Under the pieces are notes generated by a model. That model saw only the letters and a program-made list of their open reading frames with translations. It did not search any database and was not told where the DNA came from. A DNA stretch of 64,000 bases from G965220075 sp965220075 (GTDB lineage: Bacteria; Chloroflexota; UBA11872), in assembly GCA_965220075.1 (NCBI GenBank), contig OZ244806.1:1736001-1800000 (forward strand). The letters run 5' to 3'. Below are positions 7,909-15,352 of the stretch, in pieces; the stretch's first letter is position 1, and the number at the start of each line of letters is the position of its first letter. Position numbers and translations under genes: made by a program.

Positions 7909-10359
7909 TCATCTCGCTCGCCGCCAGCGAGGGCGCGTCACGATGCGCCGCAAGAGCTTGCGCCGCGTATCTCGCCAGGCCCTCTCCACCTCTCGGCGGT
8001 AGGCCTTGGTGACCCGGTGATTGCTGTAGGTAGCCGTTACGAACGCCCCCGCCACGATCTCGGGAGGGGCTTCCGGCGCGTCCGCGGCAGGTGCGGCCGA
8101 AGCTCCCGCAAGCGCCGCACCGGAGCCCGGCGTGGGGAAAAGATCTGCGCTCAACTCGCGGCCCAACTCCCAAGGTGTCAGCGCTGCGCTGGCATTGTAG
8201 CCAGCGCGGCGGGCGTCGCGGAGCATGCGAAAGTAGATTCGCTGTATGGCGGCGCTGGGCTCGCGCAGCCGGCTGCGCACCAGCGACACGACCACTACGC
8301 CGACAAGCAGGGCCACGAAGACGGCCAGCAGCGCGCTGCCAATGAGCGCCGCCAGCGACAGGTTGTTGATGAAGTCCACAAAGGGGTTGTCCTGAATTGG
8401 CGTGGCCGGAGCGAAGACGCCTTCTAGCCCCATCGCGTCCAGCTCTTCCAGCAGCCGGTCCGCATCCATCAAGTCCTCGGCGGATGGATCGCCTAAATCC
8501 TCAGGATCGAATCCTCCGGCGCCCCCAAACCCCGCGTCCCTCCCCGCTCCCAGGGCGGCCCGGAACCCCGAGGGCTCGTACGGCACCCATCCATACTCTG
8601 GGAAATACACCTCCGTCCATACGTGCGTGTCCGAAGGGTTCACGACGTAGCGTCCGCTGACCGGCTCGAGCGTGCCCGTGGCGTAGCCGGTCGCGACCCG
8701 CGCGGGAATGTCCATGGCCCGCAGCAATACGGCCATCGTGGACGCCATCACCGCGGGGTGTCCACGGCGCACGTCAAACAGGAAGAAGTCCGCGGCGTCC
8801 CGTTCCTCCGGCAGCCGCGGGACGCTCACCGCGAACGGAAACCTGCGCAGGAAAGCCGCCGTGGCCTCGGCTCGGTCGTGGGAGTTGTCGCCGGATTCAG
8901 CGATCCGGCGCGCCAGCTCCAAAACGCGCGCCGTCATCTGCGGGAGCTGGACGTAGCGCTCCACCCAGAGGGGGTACTCCAGCGGCGCCGTGCGCAGCTG
9001 CGCGGCGGTGGCCTGCGAGATAGTCGAGTCCACCGAGTAGATCAGCCGCGAACCCACTCGCCGCGTCGCGCGGATCGACGAGTAGTCGTCGATGGGCGCT
9101 TCCCGGTCCTCCACCTGCACGAAGTTGCGGATGTTGAGACGCACCGCGTCGCCGGGCGCGTAGAGCAGAGGTGAATTGGATTCGATGATCTCCACGTTCG
9201 TGCGCACGGGCAGGCGCGCTCGCAGCTGTATTTCCTCGTTGAGCACTTGCTGAGAGGTGCGCTCCGCGAGCTCTCGGTATGAGCTGCGCCAGCCCTGTCC
9301 CGTGTACGTGTCGAACGTCTGGCCGCGCCAGTAGGAAGGCGACGTGGACTCGATGATCAAGCTGCCCGTCTGCCCGAACGGTTGCGGCCCCAGCACGGGC
9401 ATGCTCTGGCGTCCGGTGAGGGACGTGCCCGAGGGGTTGGAGATGCCTCCAAACATCCGCTGCAGACCGGTCTCCACGTTCCCCCAGCCGTCGCCCAGGT
9501 AGGTCCAGAAGGTATCGGCCAGCGGGTTGCTGGCGGTGCGCGGAAGCGCCACCGAAAGAAGCACCACGGCCGCGATCACCACGGCGCTGGGAGTCACCAA
9601 ACCCTGCGTGTTGGTTACCCGCTGGGCGGCCTGCGCAGCGCTCCATTTGCTCTGGAGACTCCACATTCGCGTGTGCACGGCCAGCGCCAGGGCGGCGAAC
9701 AGAAAAGCCGCGAACGGCACCCAGGCGGGACCGATGTACGTGACGTTGATGCCGATCGCAAGCGTCGCGGGCATCACCGCCAGCATGACGCTTCGCTGAC
9801 GGAAGATCGCCAAGCTGGCGAAATACCCCATGCCCCAGGCGGCCATCGTCATCCAGAAGATGAACACCACGTTGTCGCGGCTCACTTGCAGCTCGAAGGC
9901 AGCCTGGAACCAGGATTCGAGCCGGAAGTACAAGTCTTGAATCAGCAGCGTGCTCTCGCTTAGGGCGCCCGCCAGCGGCTGCTCGACGTCGAACACGCCG
10001 GCCTGGCGCAGCTGCACCCATTCGATCGTGTTGCCGAACAGGGCCACGAAGTTGGGTATGGCGTCGAACGGACCGGGAAACGCCTCGGACGCAACCACAT
10101 AGGCGACCGCGAGATCGAGCACGGCGCCGATCCCTGCGACCGTGCGCGTGCGGACCCGGCTGCGCGACAGCCAAAACGCCGCCAGCACCCCCAGCCCACC
10201 CACCGCGAAGAGCACCTCCGTGCCGGGCGCCCAGCCGGCCGCGTGAATGCTGAAGATCGGCGCCAGCGTTACGACCAGAAGCAAAGCCAGCGGCACCAGA
10301 TCGCTCCGCGGCGCCATGAGCTGCGCGGTCCTGCGCATGGGCTGGGCGATCGCGGCCAT
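7909..10359 (-). CDS. TgpA-like membrane transglutaminase-fold protein lacking the catalytic Cys
   Basis: 816-residue membrane protein with about six N-terminal helices (DUF3488/TgpA part, residues about 20-220), a periplasmic or extracellular transglutaminase-like core, and a last membrane helix followed by a cytoplasmic DUF4129-like tail. In the core, family members have G-x-C-x-x-[FY]-A; here the same place reads RRGHPAVMAS, so Pro replaces Cys. The later DTHVWTEVYFPEYGWVPYEPS keeps the expected His and acidic region. It probably has no transglutaminase activity through a Cys nucleophile. The start is set at ATG 10359, 10 nt after the DUF58 stop, because the longer frame antisenses no recognisable domain and overlaps DUF58. 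The pair DUF58 + transglutaminase is a common module. Confidence 0.85.
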   Translation of the reverse strand: MAAIAQPMRRTAQLMAPRSDLVPLALLLVVTLAPIFSIHAAGWAPGTEVLFAVGGLGVLAAFWLSRSRVRTRTVAGIGAVLDLAVAYVVASEAFPGPFDAIPNFVALFGNTIEWVQLRQAGVFDVEQPLAGALSESTLLIQDLYFRLESWFQAAFELQVSRDNVVFIFWMTMAAWGMGYFASLAIFRQRSVMLAVMPATLAIGINVTYIGPAWVPFAAFLFAALALAVHTRMWSLQSKWSAAQAAQRVTNTQGLVTPSAVVIAAVVLLSVALPRTASNPLADTFWTYLGDGWGNVETGLQRMFGGISNPSGTSLTGRQSMPVLGPQPFGQTGSLIIESTSPSYWRGQTFDTYTGQGWRSSYRELAERTSQQVLNEEIQLRARLPVRTNVEIIESNSPLLYAPGDAVRLNIRNFVQVEDREAPIDDYSSIRATRRVGSRLIYSVDSTISQATAAQLRTAPLEYPLWVERYVQLPQMTARVLELARRIAESGDNSHDRAEATAAFLRRFPFAVSVPRLPEERDAADFFLFDVRRGHPAVMASTMAVLLRAMDIPARVATGYATGTLEPVSGRYVVNPSDTHVWTEVYFPEYGWVPYEPSGFRAALGAGRDAGFGGAGGFDPEDLGDPSAEDLMDADRLLEELDAMGLEGVFAPATPIQDNPFVDFINNLSLAALIGSALLAVFVALLVGVVVVSLVRSRLREPSAAIQRIYFRMLRDARRAGYNASAALTPWELGRELSADLFPTPGSGAALAGASAAPAADAPEAPPEIVAGAFVTATYSNHRVTKAYRREVERAWRDTRRKLLRRIVTRPRWRRAR

Positions 10360-10369
10360 GGGAGCGTGC

Positions 10370-11689
10370 CTAAGGAGTGCCGGCAGCCATGGGATAGCGC
10401 ATAGTTCGCTGATACTCGGCCCATTGCGACGCATCCGGGCGGATGGTCGTGAACTCGGCGCCTCGCCCGACCGCGACGAACCCGACCCCGGAGGCGTGCG
10501 CTGAACCTTCGAGCACCGCATTGGAGGGAAGCGCGTCGAACGTGGAGGCGTCAATCGCAACGGCTAGCGGAAAGACGGATCTCTGCCCCAGATTGGCCAG
10601 ACTGGCCACCCACTCCGGGTTCGCCGAGGGCGTGGCCGCGATCAGGCTGACCCCGCGGCCGAAGGCCGGGCCGCTGGCATTCAGGAACTCCGCAAACGGC
10701 ACACGGCTTTGCGCCCGCACCACCGCCAGCACCTCGAGAATTCGCCAGAGCTGATTGAGGCCCTTCTGCGGTGCGATCAGGTAACGGGTATCCCGCCCCA
10801 TGGCGGCGAACCCCACGGACTTGTTGTCACGCACCAGCTGGTAGGCCAGCGACGAAGCGATCTTGACCGCGTATTCCTCCGTGGACTCGTCGCCGTAGCC
10901 GGCGTGAACGTCCTCGTGCAAGTCAATCGTGATCCAGAGACTGGCCGTCGGCTCCAGGTCGAACTCCTTGACCAGCAGCTCACCGCGCCGCGCGGTCGAG
11001 AGCCAGTGGATTCGCTTGAGCGGATCGCCTGGCTGGAACTCGCGAATGCCGGCCGCGTCCGCGGTGATCTGGTGCGTGCGCACCGATGACCGCGACATCC
11101 CCACCATCGCGCCGGCCGGGATCTCGATGTCGTGCATGATCGAGATGGGCGGGTACACGACCATCTCGGTCTGCCGCGCGTCGTGAAGCTGGGTGCTGAA
11201 TATTCCGAAGGGGTCCCCCACCGTGAGGTCGGCGGGGCCCAAGCGGTACAGGCCGCGCCGGCGCGCCACCCCGCGCACGCGCCAGCGCTGTGCGCTCGAG
11301 CCCCGGAGCGAAAGCGCCATCGAGGCCGAGTAGCCCGGGAACTCGGAGTGATCGTCGATCTCGACCAGAGGAAGCGGCAAGCGGCCGCTGTTGCCGAGCT
11401 CGAACTCCTCGCGAACCTCGTCGCCCACCGTCACGACCTTGGTCTGCAGTTGCCGCCGCAGGGTGATCCTGTTCGCCGCGGCGCGCGTCCAGGCGTACGA
11501 AACGACCACAACGGCGGCCAGCGCGTACAGCAGCCAGAACGCTATGGGCGACGTGGTAACGAGAGCCAGGACTACCAGGACGCCGAGCAGCAATACAACG
11601 GCCGGCCGCTGCAACGTCACAGAGGGCTTGCTGGTGGTTCGTGCCGCAGCCACGAGGCTCCCACGCACGGCAGTGCCTCGCAGGGGCAC
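10370..11689 (-). CDS. DUF58 domain protein
   Basis: Membrane-anchored protein of 439 residues with two N-terminal helices (about residues 28-65), a beta-rich middle, and the DUF58 signature GIREFQPGDPLKRIHWLSTA followed by LLVKEFD, then a von Willebrand A-like C-terminal half (WITIDLHEDV). DUF58 proteins usually act with a MoxR-type AAA ATPase and a transglutaminase-like partner. The partner lies directly downstream, but no moxR is present upstream, where repeats and a transposon begin within 300 bp. The start GTG 11689 is the longest frame; a GTG seven codons in is also possible. Confidence 0.85.
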   Translation of the reverse strand: MPLRGTAVRGSLVAAARTTSKPSVTLQRPAVVLLLGVLVVLALVTTSPIAFWLLYALAAVVVVSYAWTRAAANRITLRRQLQTKVVTVGDEVREEFELGNSGRLPLPLVEIDDHSEFPGYSASMALSLRGSSAQRWRVRGVARRRGLYRLGPADLTVGDPFGIFSTQLHDARQTEMVVYPPISIMHDIEIPAGAMVGMSRSSVRTHQITADAAGIREFQPGDPLKRIHWLSTARRGELLVKEFDLEPTASLWITIDLHEDVHAGYGDESTEEYAVKIASSLAYQLVRDNKSVGFAAMGRDTRYLIAPQKGLNQLWRILEVLAVVRAQSRVPFAEFLNASGPAFGRGVSLIAATPSANPEWVASLANLGQRSVFPLAVAIDASTFDALPSNAVLEGSAHASGVGFVAVGRGAEFTTIRPDASQWAEYQRTMRYPMAAGTP

Positions 11690-11984
11690 CCAACCGCCCG
11701 ATTTTCGGCCTCACTCTAACATGAGGCGCCCCACAGCCTTCCGTAGCAACGCCGTCACCCCGGCCGACGCCGAGGCCCAGGTCCGCAGGCACCCGCTCCC
11801 GTAGGGGCGCTCCTCGTGAGCGCCCTCGGCTACCCCCGGCGGTGTGCGTTTCGCCTTAGTGCCGTCCGCCCTTCTCTAATCGACGTGGCACGTGCCGAGA
11901 GTCCAGCACCCTCTCCCTTGGGAGAGGGTTGGGTGAGGGTGTCTTCGCCCCTTTGCCCCTGTCCTCTCACCTCCCCTTCGCGAG
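11690..11984. repeat. Intergenic repeats: two perfect hairpins upstream of the transposon
   Basis: This gene-free stretch holds two perfect inverted repeats. At 11805-11825, GGGCGCTC and GAGCGCCC flank a 5-nt loop. At 11908-11929, CCCTCTCCC and GGGAGAGGG flank TT, followed by GGTTGGGTGAGGG. A related sequence, read in reverse, lies at 11962-11984 and continues after the transposon at 15348 (GGAG). This suggests a dispersed MITE- or REP-like unit of about 80 bp into whose right end the transposon inserted. No protein-coding frame here looks real. Confidence 0.6.
11977..11984 (+). repeat. 8-bp target-site duplication, left copy
   Basis: TTCGCGAG directly before the left terminal inverted repeat. 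The identical octamer follows the right repeat at 15340-15347. Removing the element and one copy restores a short palindromic hairpin (CTCCC...GGGAG). Confidence 0.88.
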
Positions 11985-12023
11985 GGAACTTACATACGGT
12001 AGTGCCCAGGGCGCCCTAGCAGG

Positions 12024-12106
12024 TATCATCTCCTCACCACGCACGTCATAGATGACCTGGCGGCCTCGGATCGGTCGCTGGCGTGACGTGCGTGGTAACA
12101 GGTCAT
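12024..12106 (+). promoter_or_regulatory. Promoter plus pseudoknot-capable leader at the transposon left end
   Basis: A -10-like TATCAT (12024-12029) would start transcription near 12036. Exactly there begins a perfect 13-nt arm (12036-12048, ACCACGCACGTCA) that pairs with 12084-12096. The interleaved arms ATGACCT (12052-12058) and AGGTCAT (12100-12106) are also perfectly complementary. Order A-B-A'-B' is that of an H-type pseudoknot. The leader ends 45 nt before the ATG of the HExxH gene. The arms are seen; the promoter call and RNA role are inferred, and DNA-level binding is an alternative. Confidence 0.55.
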
Positions 12107-12151
12107 CCGTCTAGCGGTCCCTCCGGGGCCGCCTTGTGTAAGAGGGACCCC

Positions 12152-12922
12152 ATGCCACCACGCCGTCGCTTTGCACTTCTCGTACTCGCGTTGCTGACCG
12201 CGCTGACCGTCTCGATCTCGGCTGTGCTCGCCAGCTGGCCAACCACATGCGTAGAGCTGAACGACCTAGCCGAGGCGGCGGCTGGCAACGACCAGAATGT
12301 GGGCATCTATCAGCGCGTCTTTGGCGACCAAGCCGAAGCCGCTTGCCGTCACGATCACTGGGACGACGTGCGCGGCACGTTCGCTTGGGCTATCTCGGAG
12401 AGCAAGCCGCCAGCACCAGCGCCTGCAACGAGCTTCTATCTTGACCCTGGCCTACAACCGGCCTGGAATCTCGCGGGTCAGGTATTCCCGTCGCTTGCGG
12501 ATTTCTCCAATACGACTTTGTGGATTCAGTTTGGAGTTCTGGAACCGCATGTTTTCAGTGTGTTCAGCAATTCTGCGTACAGCATCATAATTAACGAGAA
12601 CCTACGCTATGAACGCCCCGAAGCTCTGGCTGCATTAATAGTACATGAAGTTTGGCATGTTATTGAGGCCTCAAGTAACCCACGCACTTTCAGCCAATGC
12701 ATTGCAGAGGAAGTCTGGGCGACAATATTTGAGGCTATGACTTGGAGACTACTAGGGCCGCTTACGCCCAGCACGTCTCTTGAGTGGAGCCTGCAAACTA
12801 GCAACGATATCGCCGTCAACGGTCAACAAGGCGAATCTGACTTTGACGATGACGTGTCCGACTGGCCTGACATGGTCGCTTTAGTCTACGCACGCGGCTA
12901 CGCCACAAGTTGCGCCGCCTGA
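12152..12922 (+). CDS. Secreted HExxH (putative zinc metallopeptidase) protein, transposon cargo
   Basis: 256-residue protein starting at ATG 12152 with a classical signal peptide: basic MPPRRR, then a hydrophobic helix to about residue 24 and a cleavage-like AVLAS. HEVWH at residues 165-169 is a zinc-binding HExxH, preceded by LAALIV and followed by CIAEEVWATIFEA (Glu186/187), where a third metal ligand is expected in gluzincin-type peptidases. Four Cys in the exported part could form disulfides. It is the first gene inside the transposon, behind the structured leader, and ends 20 nt before a strong hairpin. Its base composition is more A/T-rich than the flanking chromosome. I do not recognise a named family; peptidase function is an inference from the motif. 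Confidence 0.75.
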   Translation: MPPRRRFALLVLALLTALTVSISAVLASWPTTCVELNDLAEAAAGNDQNVGIYQRVFGDQAEAACRHDHWDDVRGTFAWAISESKPPAPAPATSFYLDPGLQPAWNLAGQVFPSLADFSNTTLWIQFGVLEPHVFSVFSNSAYSIIINENLRYERPEALAALIVHEVWHVIEASSNPRTFSQCIAEEVWATIFEAMTWRLLGPLTPSTSLEWSLQTSNDIAVNGQQGESDFDDDVSDWPDMVALVYARGYATSCAA

Positions 12923-12942
12923 ACTAACCCCTTAACGCAAAC

Positions 12943-12968
12943 AGCCGCCGGGGCCTAGCCCCGCGGCT
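12943..12968 (+). terminator. Hairpin terminator after the HExxH gene
   Basis: Near-perfect stem: AGCCGC (12943-12948) with GCGGCT (12963-12968), and GGGGC with GCCCC inside, loop CTA, one bulged C. It lies 20 nt after the stop codon and is followed by TTCT rather than a long T run. Confidence 0.6.
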
Positions 12969-12979
12969 TCTGCTACACT

Positions 12980-13063
12980 CTAGTTGTATAAGAACCAACT
13001 AGGCGACCGGCCTTCGCAAGAGGTCAGCCGCCCCAGCGCCGTAGCTGGAAAAGTCCGGCTACG
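12980..13063 (+). other. Two further hairpins in the intergenic leader of the nuclease gene
   Basis: CTAGTTG (12980-12986) pairs with CAACTAG (12996-13002), and CGTAGCTGG (13040-13048) pairs with CCGGCTACG (13055-13063) with one G-T pair and a 6-nt loop. They may be the 5' leader of the downstream lipoprotein transcript or a small RNA. No known RNA class was recognised. Confidence 0.35.
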
Positions 13064-13084
13064 ACTGTGTCAAGGGAATGACAG

Positions 13085-13342
13085 GTGAACCTACCATTAC
13101 AGCCTTGGCGTACGCAAGGGCTGCCCGGGCATGTGCGCCGCTTCGAGCACTTCAAAGCACGTCTACGCCTGATGGACGCTCAGGCACGCGCTCGGAACTG
13201 GACGCAGACCAAGCTTCCTACGGAAGTCCGGCAAGCCGAGCTGCGCACGGATTCAGTGCCCTACGCTGGACACCTTGCCGCTTGGGCAATCACAGTTTGG
13301 TGCGACTCGGAATGCGTCTATCGCGACTCCGTACCGGCCTGA
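13085..13342 (+). CDS. Possible small protein upstream of the nuclease gene
   Basis: An 85-codon frame from GTG 13085 ends one nucleotide before the ATG of the lipoprotein nuclease, a spacing that would allow translational coupling. The product is rich in Arg and Ala with no signal peptide, membrane helix or known motif. A clear ribosome-binding site is lacking (ATGACAG precedes it). It may be chance; codon content gives no strong support. Confidence 0.3.
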   Translation: MNLPLQPWRTQGLPGHVRRFEHFKARLRLMDAQARARNWTQTKLPTEVRQAELRTDSVPYAGHLAAWAITVWCDSECVYRDSVPA

Positions 13343-13343
13343 G

Positions 13344-14201
13344 ATGCAATCCCGCTACTTCTGGGCCGCGGTCGCCTTGGTCCTGGGCATGCTGTTCGCC
13401 GGTGCCAGCGGTTGCCTGAGTAGCAACGGCGAGCGTGAGTCAGTCCAGGTGCCCGTACAAGCCGCAGTCACTCCGTCACCAGCACCATCACCAGCAACGC
13501 CAGCGCTCTTATGGAGAGGTCTCCAACTCAGTGCCGAGAACCGCTGCGCGCTCTACGATGCCGACGATTACCCGTACTCGCAATCGGTGGAGGCCCAGGT
13601 GGTGGCGCAGCAAGGCGGGAGCGTCTACGGGCCTTATACGGGGCGCTGGTTCGAGAGCACCGGCGAGACTGACATCGAGCACATCGTCGCGCGCTCGGAG
13701 GCCCACGATAGCGGCCTTTGCGCTGCCGACGCGGCGCGCCGCCGTGGGTTCGCAGGCGACCCGCTGAACCTCACCCTAGCCAGTCCCGAAGTCAACCGGA
13801 ACCAGAAGGGCGCAAAGGATGCTGCCGAATGGCTTCCCGACCTCAATCAGTGCTGGTTCGCCGACCGGATCGTCCAGGTGCGGCGCAAGTACGCGCTCAC
13901 CATCGACCAGGCTGAGGCCGGCGCGCTGGATCGCGTGCTGGCCGGTTGTACCTCAACGGCGATGATCGTCACCGACAGGCCGCAAGCGTCAACACCAGCG
14001 CCGACGGCTACGCCGTTGGCCACAGTCACGGCCGACACTACGCCGGCGACTGGCGATGCCCTGAAGCTCTACGATGACAACGGCAATGGTCGGATCACCT
14101 GCGCCGAAGCGCGCAAGCACGGGATCGCGCCCGTGCATCGGGATCACCCGGCCTATGAGTACATGAACGACCGGGACGGCGACGGGGTAGTCTGCGAGTG
14201 A
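13344..14201 (+). CDS. Lipoprotein with HNH/DUF1524-like nuclease domain and excalibur tail, transposon cargo
   Basis: 285-residue exported protein. ATG 13344 gives a lipoprotein signal (hydrophobic 6-20, lipobox AGASGC with Cys24), whereas the longer frame from 13275 would bury it. A Pro/Ala/Thr linker follows. Residues about 55-205 resemble secreted DUF1524/HNH endonucleases: TDIEHIVARSEAHD (His113 as likely catalytic base), DPLNLTLAS, and NRNQKGAKDAAEWLP. After a second Pro/Thr linker comes an excalibur calcium-binding domain (239-285) with DDNGNGRITC and the classic DRDGDGVVCE end. It probably cuts extracellular or incoming DNA/RNA outside the membrane. It is cargo of the IS1595 transposon. 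Confidence 0.82.
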   Translation: MQSRYFWAAVALVLGMLFAGASGCLSSNGERESVQVPVQAAVTPSPAPSPATPALLWRGLQLSAENRCALYDADDYPYSQSVEAQVVAQQGGSVYGPYTGRWFESTGETDIEHIVARSEAHDSGLCAADAARRRGFAGDPLNLTLASPEVNRNQKGAKDAAEWLPDLNQCWFADRIVQVRRKYALTIDQAEAGALDRVLAGCTSTAMIVTDRPQASTPAPTATPLATVTADTTPATGDALKLYDDNGNGRITCAEARKHGIAPVHRDHPAYEYMNDRDGDGVVCE

Positions 14202-14237
14202 ATTACACATGCGTTTCAGACCGTGCGATTCTTAGCG

Positions 14238-14246
14238 TGGTACATT
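14238..14246 (+). promoter_or_regulatory. Extended -10 element of a leaderless promoter
   Basis: TGGTACATT is an extended -10 hexamer (TG-N-TACATT). Only 6 nt separate it from ATG 14253, so the transcript would begin at or next to the start codon. No clear -35 box. Confidence 0.5.
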
Positions 14247-14252
14247 TAGGCC

Positions 14253-14372
14253 ATGGCCAAGAGGCAACCGCGCGAGACGGATCTGCGGATCGAGGCGACG
14301 CCGGAACAGCTCGCCAAGGCGATCGTGCGCGGCGGCGCGCCTAAGCGTCCGCGACCAAAGCCCGGTAAGTAA
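14253..14372 (+). CDS. 39-residue basic protein, transposon-encoded, probably leaderless
   Basis: Frame too short for usual gene callers: starts MAKRQPRETDLRIEATPEQL and ends KRPRPKPGK. The middle (ATPEQLAKAIVRGG) is an amphipathic helix, both ends are basic and Pro/Lys-rich, a layout that suits a small DNA- or protein-binding partner. An extended -10 directly upstream supports transcription. The gene converges on the transposase and overlaps its last 32 bp, so its transcript is antisense to the transposase 3' end. It may regulate or assist transposition; that is inference. Confidence 0.6.
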   Translation: MAKRQPRETDLRIEATPEQLAKAIVRGGAPKRPRPKPGK

Positions 14373-15276
14373 GCCGCTTCCCGACTAGGCCCTGCGCGAT
14401 GTGGCGCATCTGAGTCAGCGTGTCCGCGGGCCGGTCGTTGTGGCGCCCCTCGAACTCGCGCACGTAGCGATCCAGGTGCTTGCGGCTCATCTTGTGATAG
14501 GTGCCGTGGTAGCCGCGCTTGAAGGTTGCCCAGAAGCTCTCGATCCCGTTCGTGTGCGCTTGCCCGTCCACGTACTGGCCGACGGTGTGGTTCAGCGCCG
14601 TGTGGTTGGGAAGGCCCCGATATGCCCCGTGCGTGTCGGTGTAGATCGCAGCGCCCAGGCGCATTCGTTGGCCGACGAATCGCTTCAGCGTTTGGCCATG
14701 CGTGCTCGGCACTACGGCCGCGCTGATGCGGTTGGTTTCGCGGTCCAGGACCCCGGCCACGATGGCCTTGCCAACTCCACCAATCGCTCGCGGGTTGCGC
14801 ACGCGAGCATGTTTGTTCGGCTCGCGGCCGCCTAGGTACGTCTCATCGGCCTCAACCGGGCCGCGGAACCGCTCGGCTTCCGTGTCCCATGCCTTGCGGA
14901 TGCGGTGCGCGAGATGCCAGGCGGACTTCTGGGTGATCCCAAGGTCGCGGTGGAGCTTCATGCTCGACACGCCTTTGAGGTTCGTTGTCAGTAGATACGT
15001 GGCCACTGCCCAGGTCTGATAGCCCAGGTTGCTGGCTTCCATCGTCGTACCCGTGCGCACGCTGAAGCGCTTACGGCAGTCGCGGCAGCGATAGGGCATG
15101 GTCTTGTGCTTGGCGCCACTCTGGACGCGCTCCGAGCCGCAGTGCGGACAGTGCGGCTCACCATCCCAGCGCGCGTCCGCAAACCACGTCTCAGCGGTCG
15201 CGTCGTCTGGGAACAGCTTGAACAGGGCCGCCAGAGTGAGGCCCTTGCGATAGTGCTTGCCCGGTCCCTTTGCCAT
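14341..15276 (-). CDS. IS1595-family (ISXO2-like) DDE transposase
   Basis: 311-residue transposase. An N-terminal zinc ribbon (Cys43, Cys46, Cys64, Cys67 in CPHC...CRDC) recognises DNA. The ISXO2-like catalytic domain has Asp144 (VEADETYLGG), Asp214 (IYTDTHGAYR) and Glu246 (HTNGIESFW), a full DDE set of the IS1595/Merlin group. Start ATG 15276 is preferred over the longer TTG frame because GGAGGG lies 6 nt upstream. A -10-like TGCTACACT sits at 15302-15310 on this strand, next to the right terminal repeat, so the promoter is at the element end. No frameshift or stop is present, so the enzyme is probably active. Confidence 0.95.
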   Translation of the reverse strand: MAKGPGKHYRKGLTLAALFKLFPDDATAETWFADARWDGEPHCPHCGSERVQSGAKHKTMPYRCRDCRKRFSVRTGTTMEASNLGYQTWAVATYLLTTNLKGVSSMKLHRDLGITQKSAWHLAHRIRKAWDTEAERFRGPVEADETYLGGREPNKHARVRNPRAIGGVGKAIVAGVLDRETNRISAAVVPSTHGQTLKRFVGQRMRLGAAIYTDTHGAYRGLPNHTALNHTVGQYVDGQAHTNGIESFWATFKRGYHGTYHKMSRKHLDRYVREFEGRHNDRPADTLTQMRHIAQGLVGKRLTYRALVADA

Positions 15277-15339
15277 GAGTGCCCTCCGTTTCAACTACCC
15301 TAGTGTAGCACAGTTTGGGCACTACTGTATATAAGCTCC

Positions 15340-15347
15340 TTCGCGAG
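15340..15347 (+). repeat. 8-bp target-site duplication, right copy
   Basis: TTCGCGAG directly after the right terminal inverted repeat, identical to 11977-11984 and in the same orientation. Confidence 0.88.
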
Positions 15348-15352
15348 GGAGT

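Larger units (their letters stand above)
11985..15339. mobile_element. IS1595-family transposon with passenger genes (3,355 bp)
   Basis: Terminal inverted repeats lie at 11985-12008 (starts GGAACTTACATACGG) and 15316-15339 (inverted, starts GGAGCTTATATACAG). They match at 21 of 24 positions, with every mismatch a transition, and share the inner end GTAGTGCCCA. Each end is flanked by the same 8-bp sequence TTCGCGAG in direct orientation (11977-11984 and 15340-15347), the size of target duplication known for IS1595 elements. Inside are a secreted HExxH protein, a lipoprotein nuclease, a 39-codon gene and a complete DDE transposase. The exact duplication and intact transposase imply a fairly recent insertion. 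Confidence 0.9.

Noticed and set aside
13040..13063. GGAAAAGTCCGG looked like the start of RNase P RNA
   Set aside because: The downstream conserved ACAGNRA and closing helix elements are missing; it is explained by a simple hairpin.
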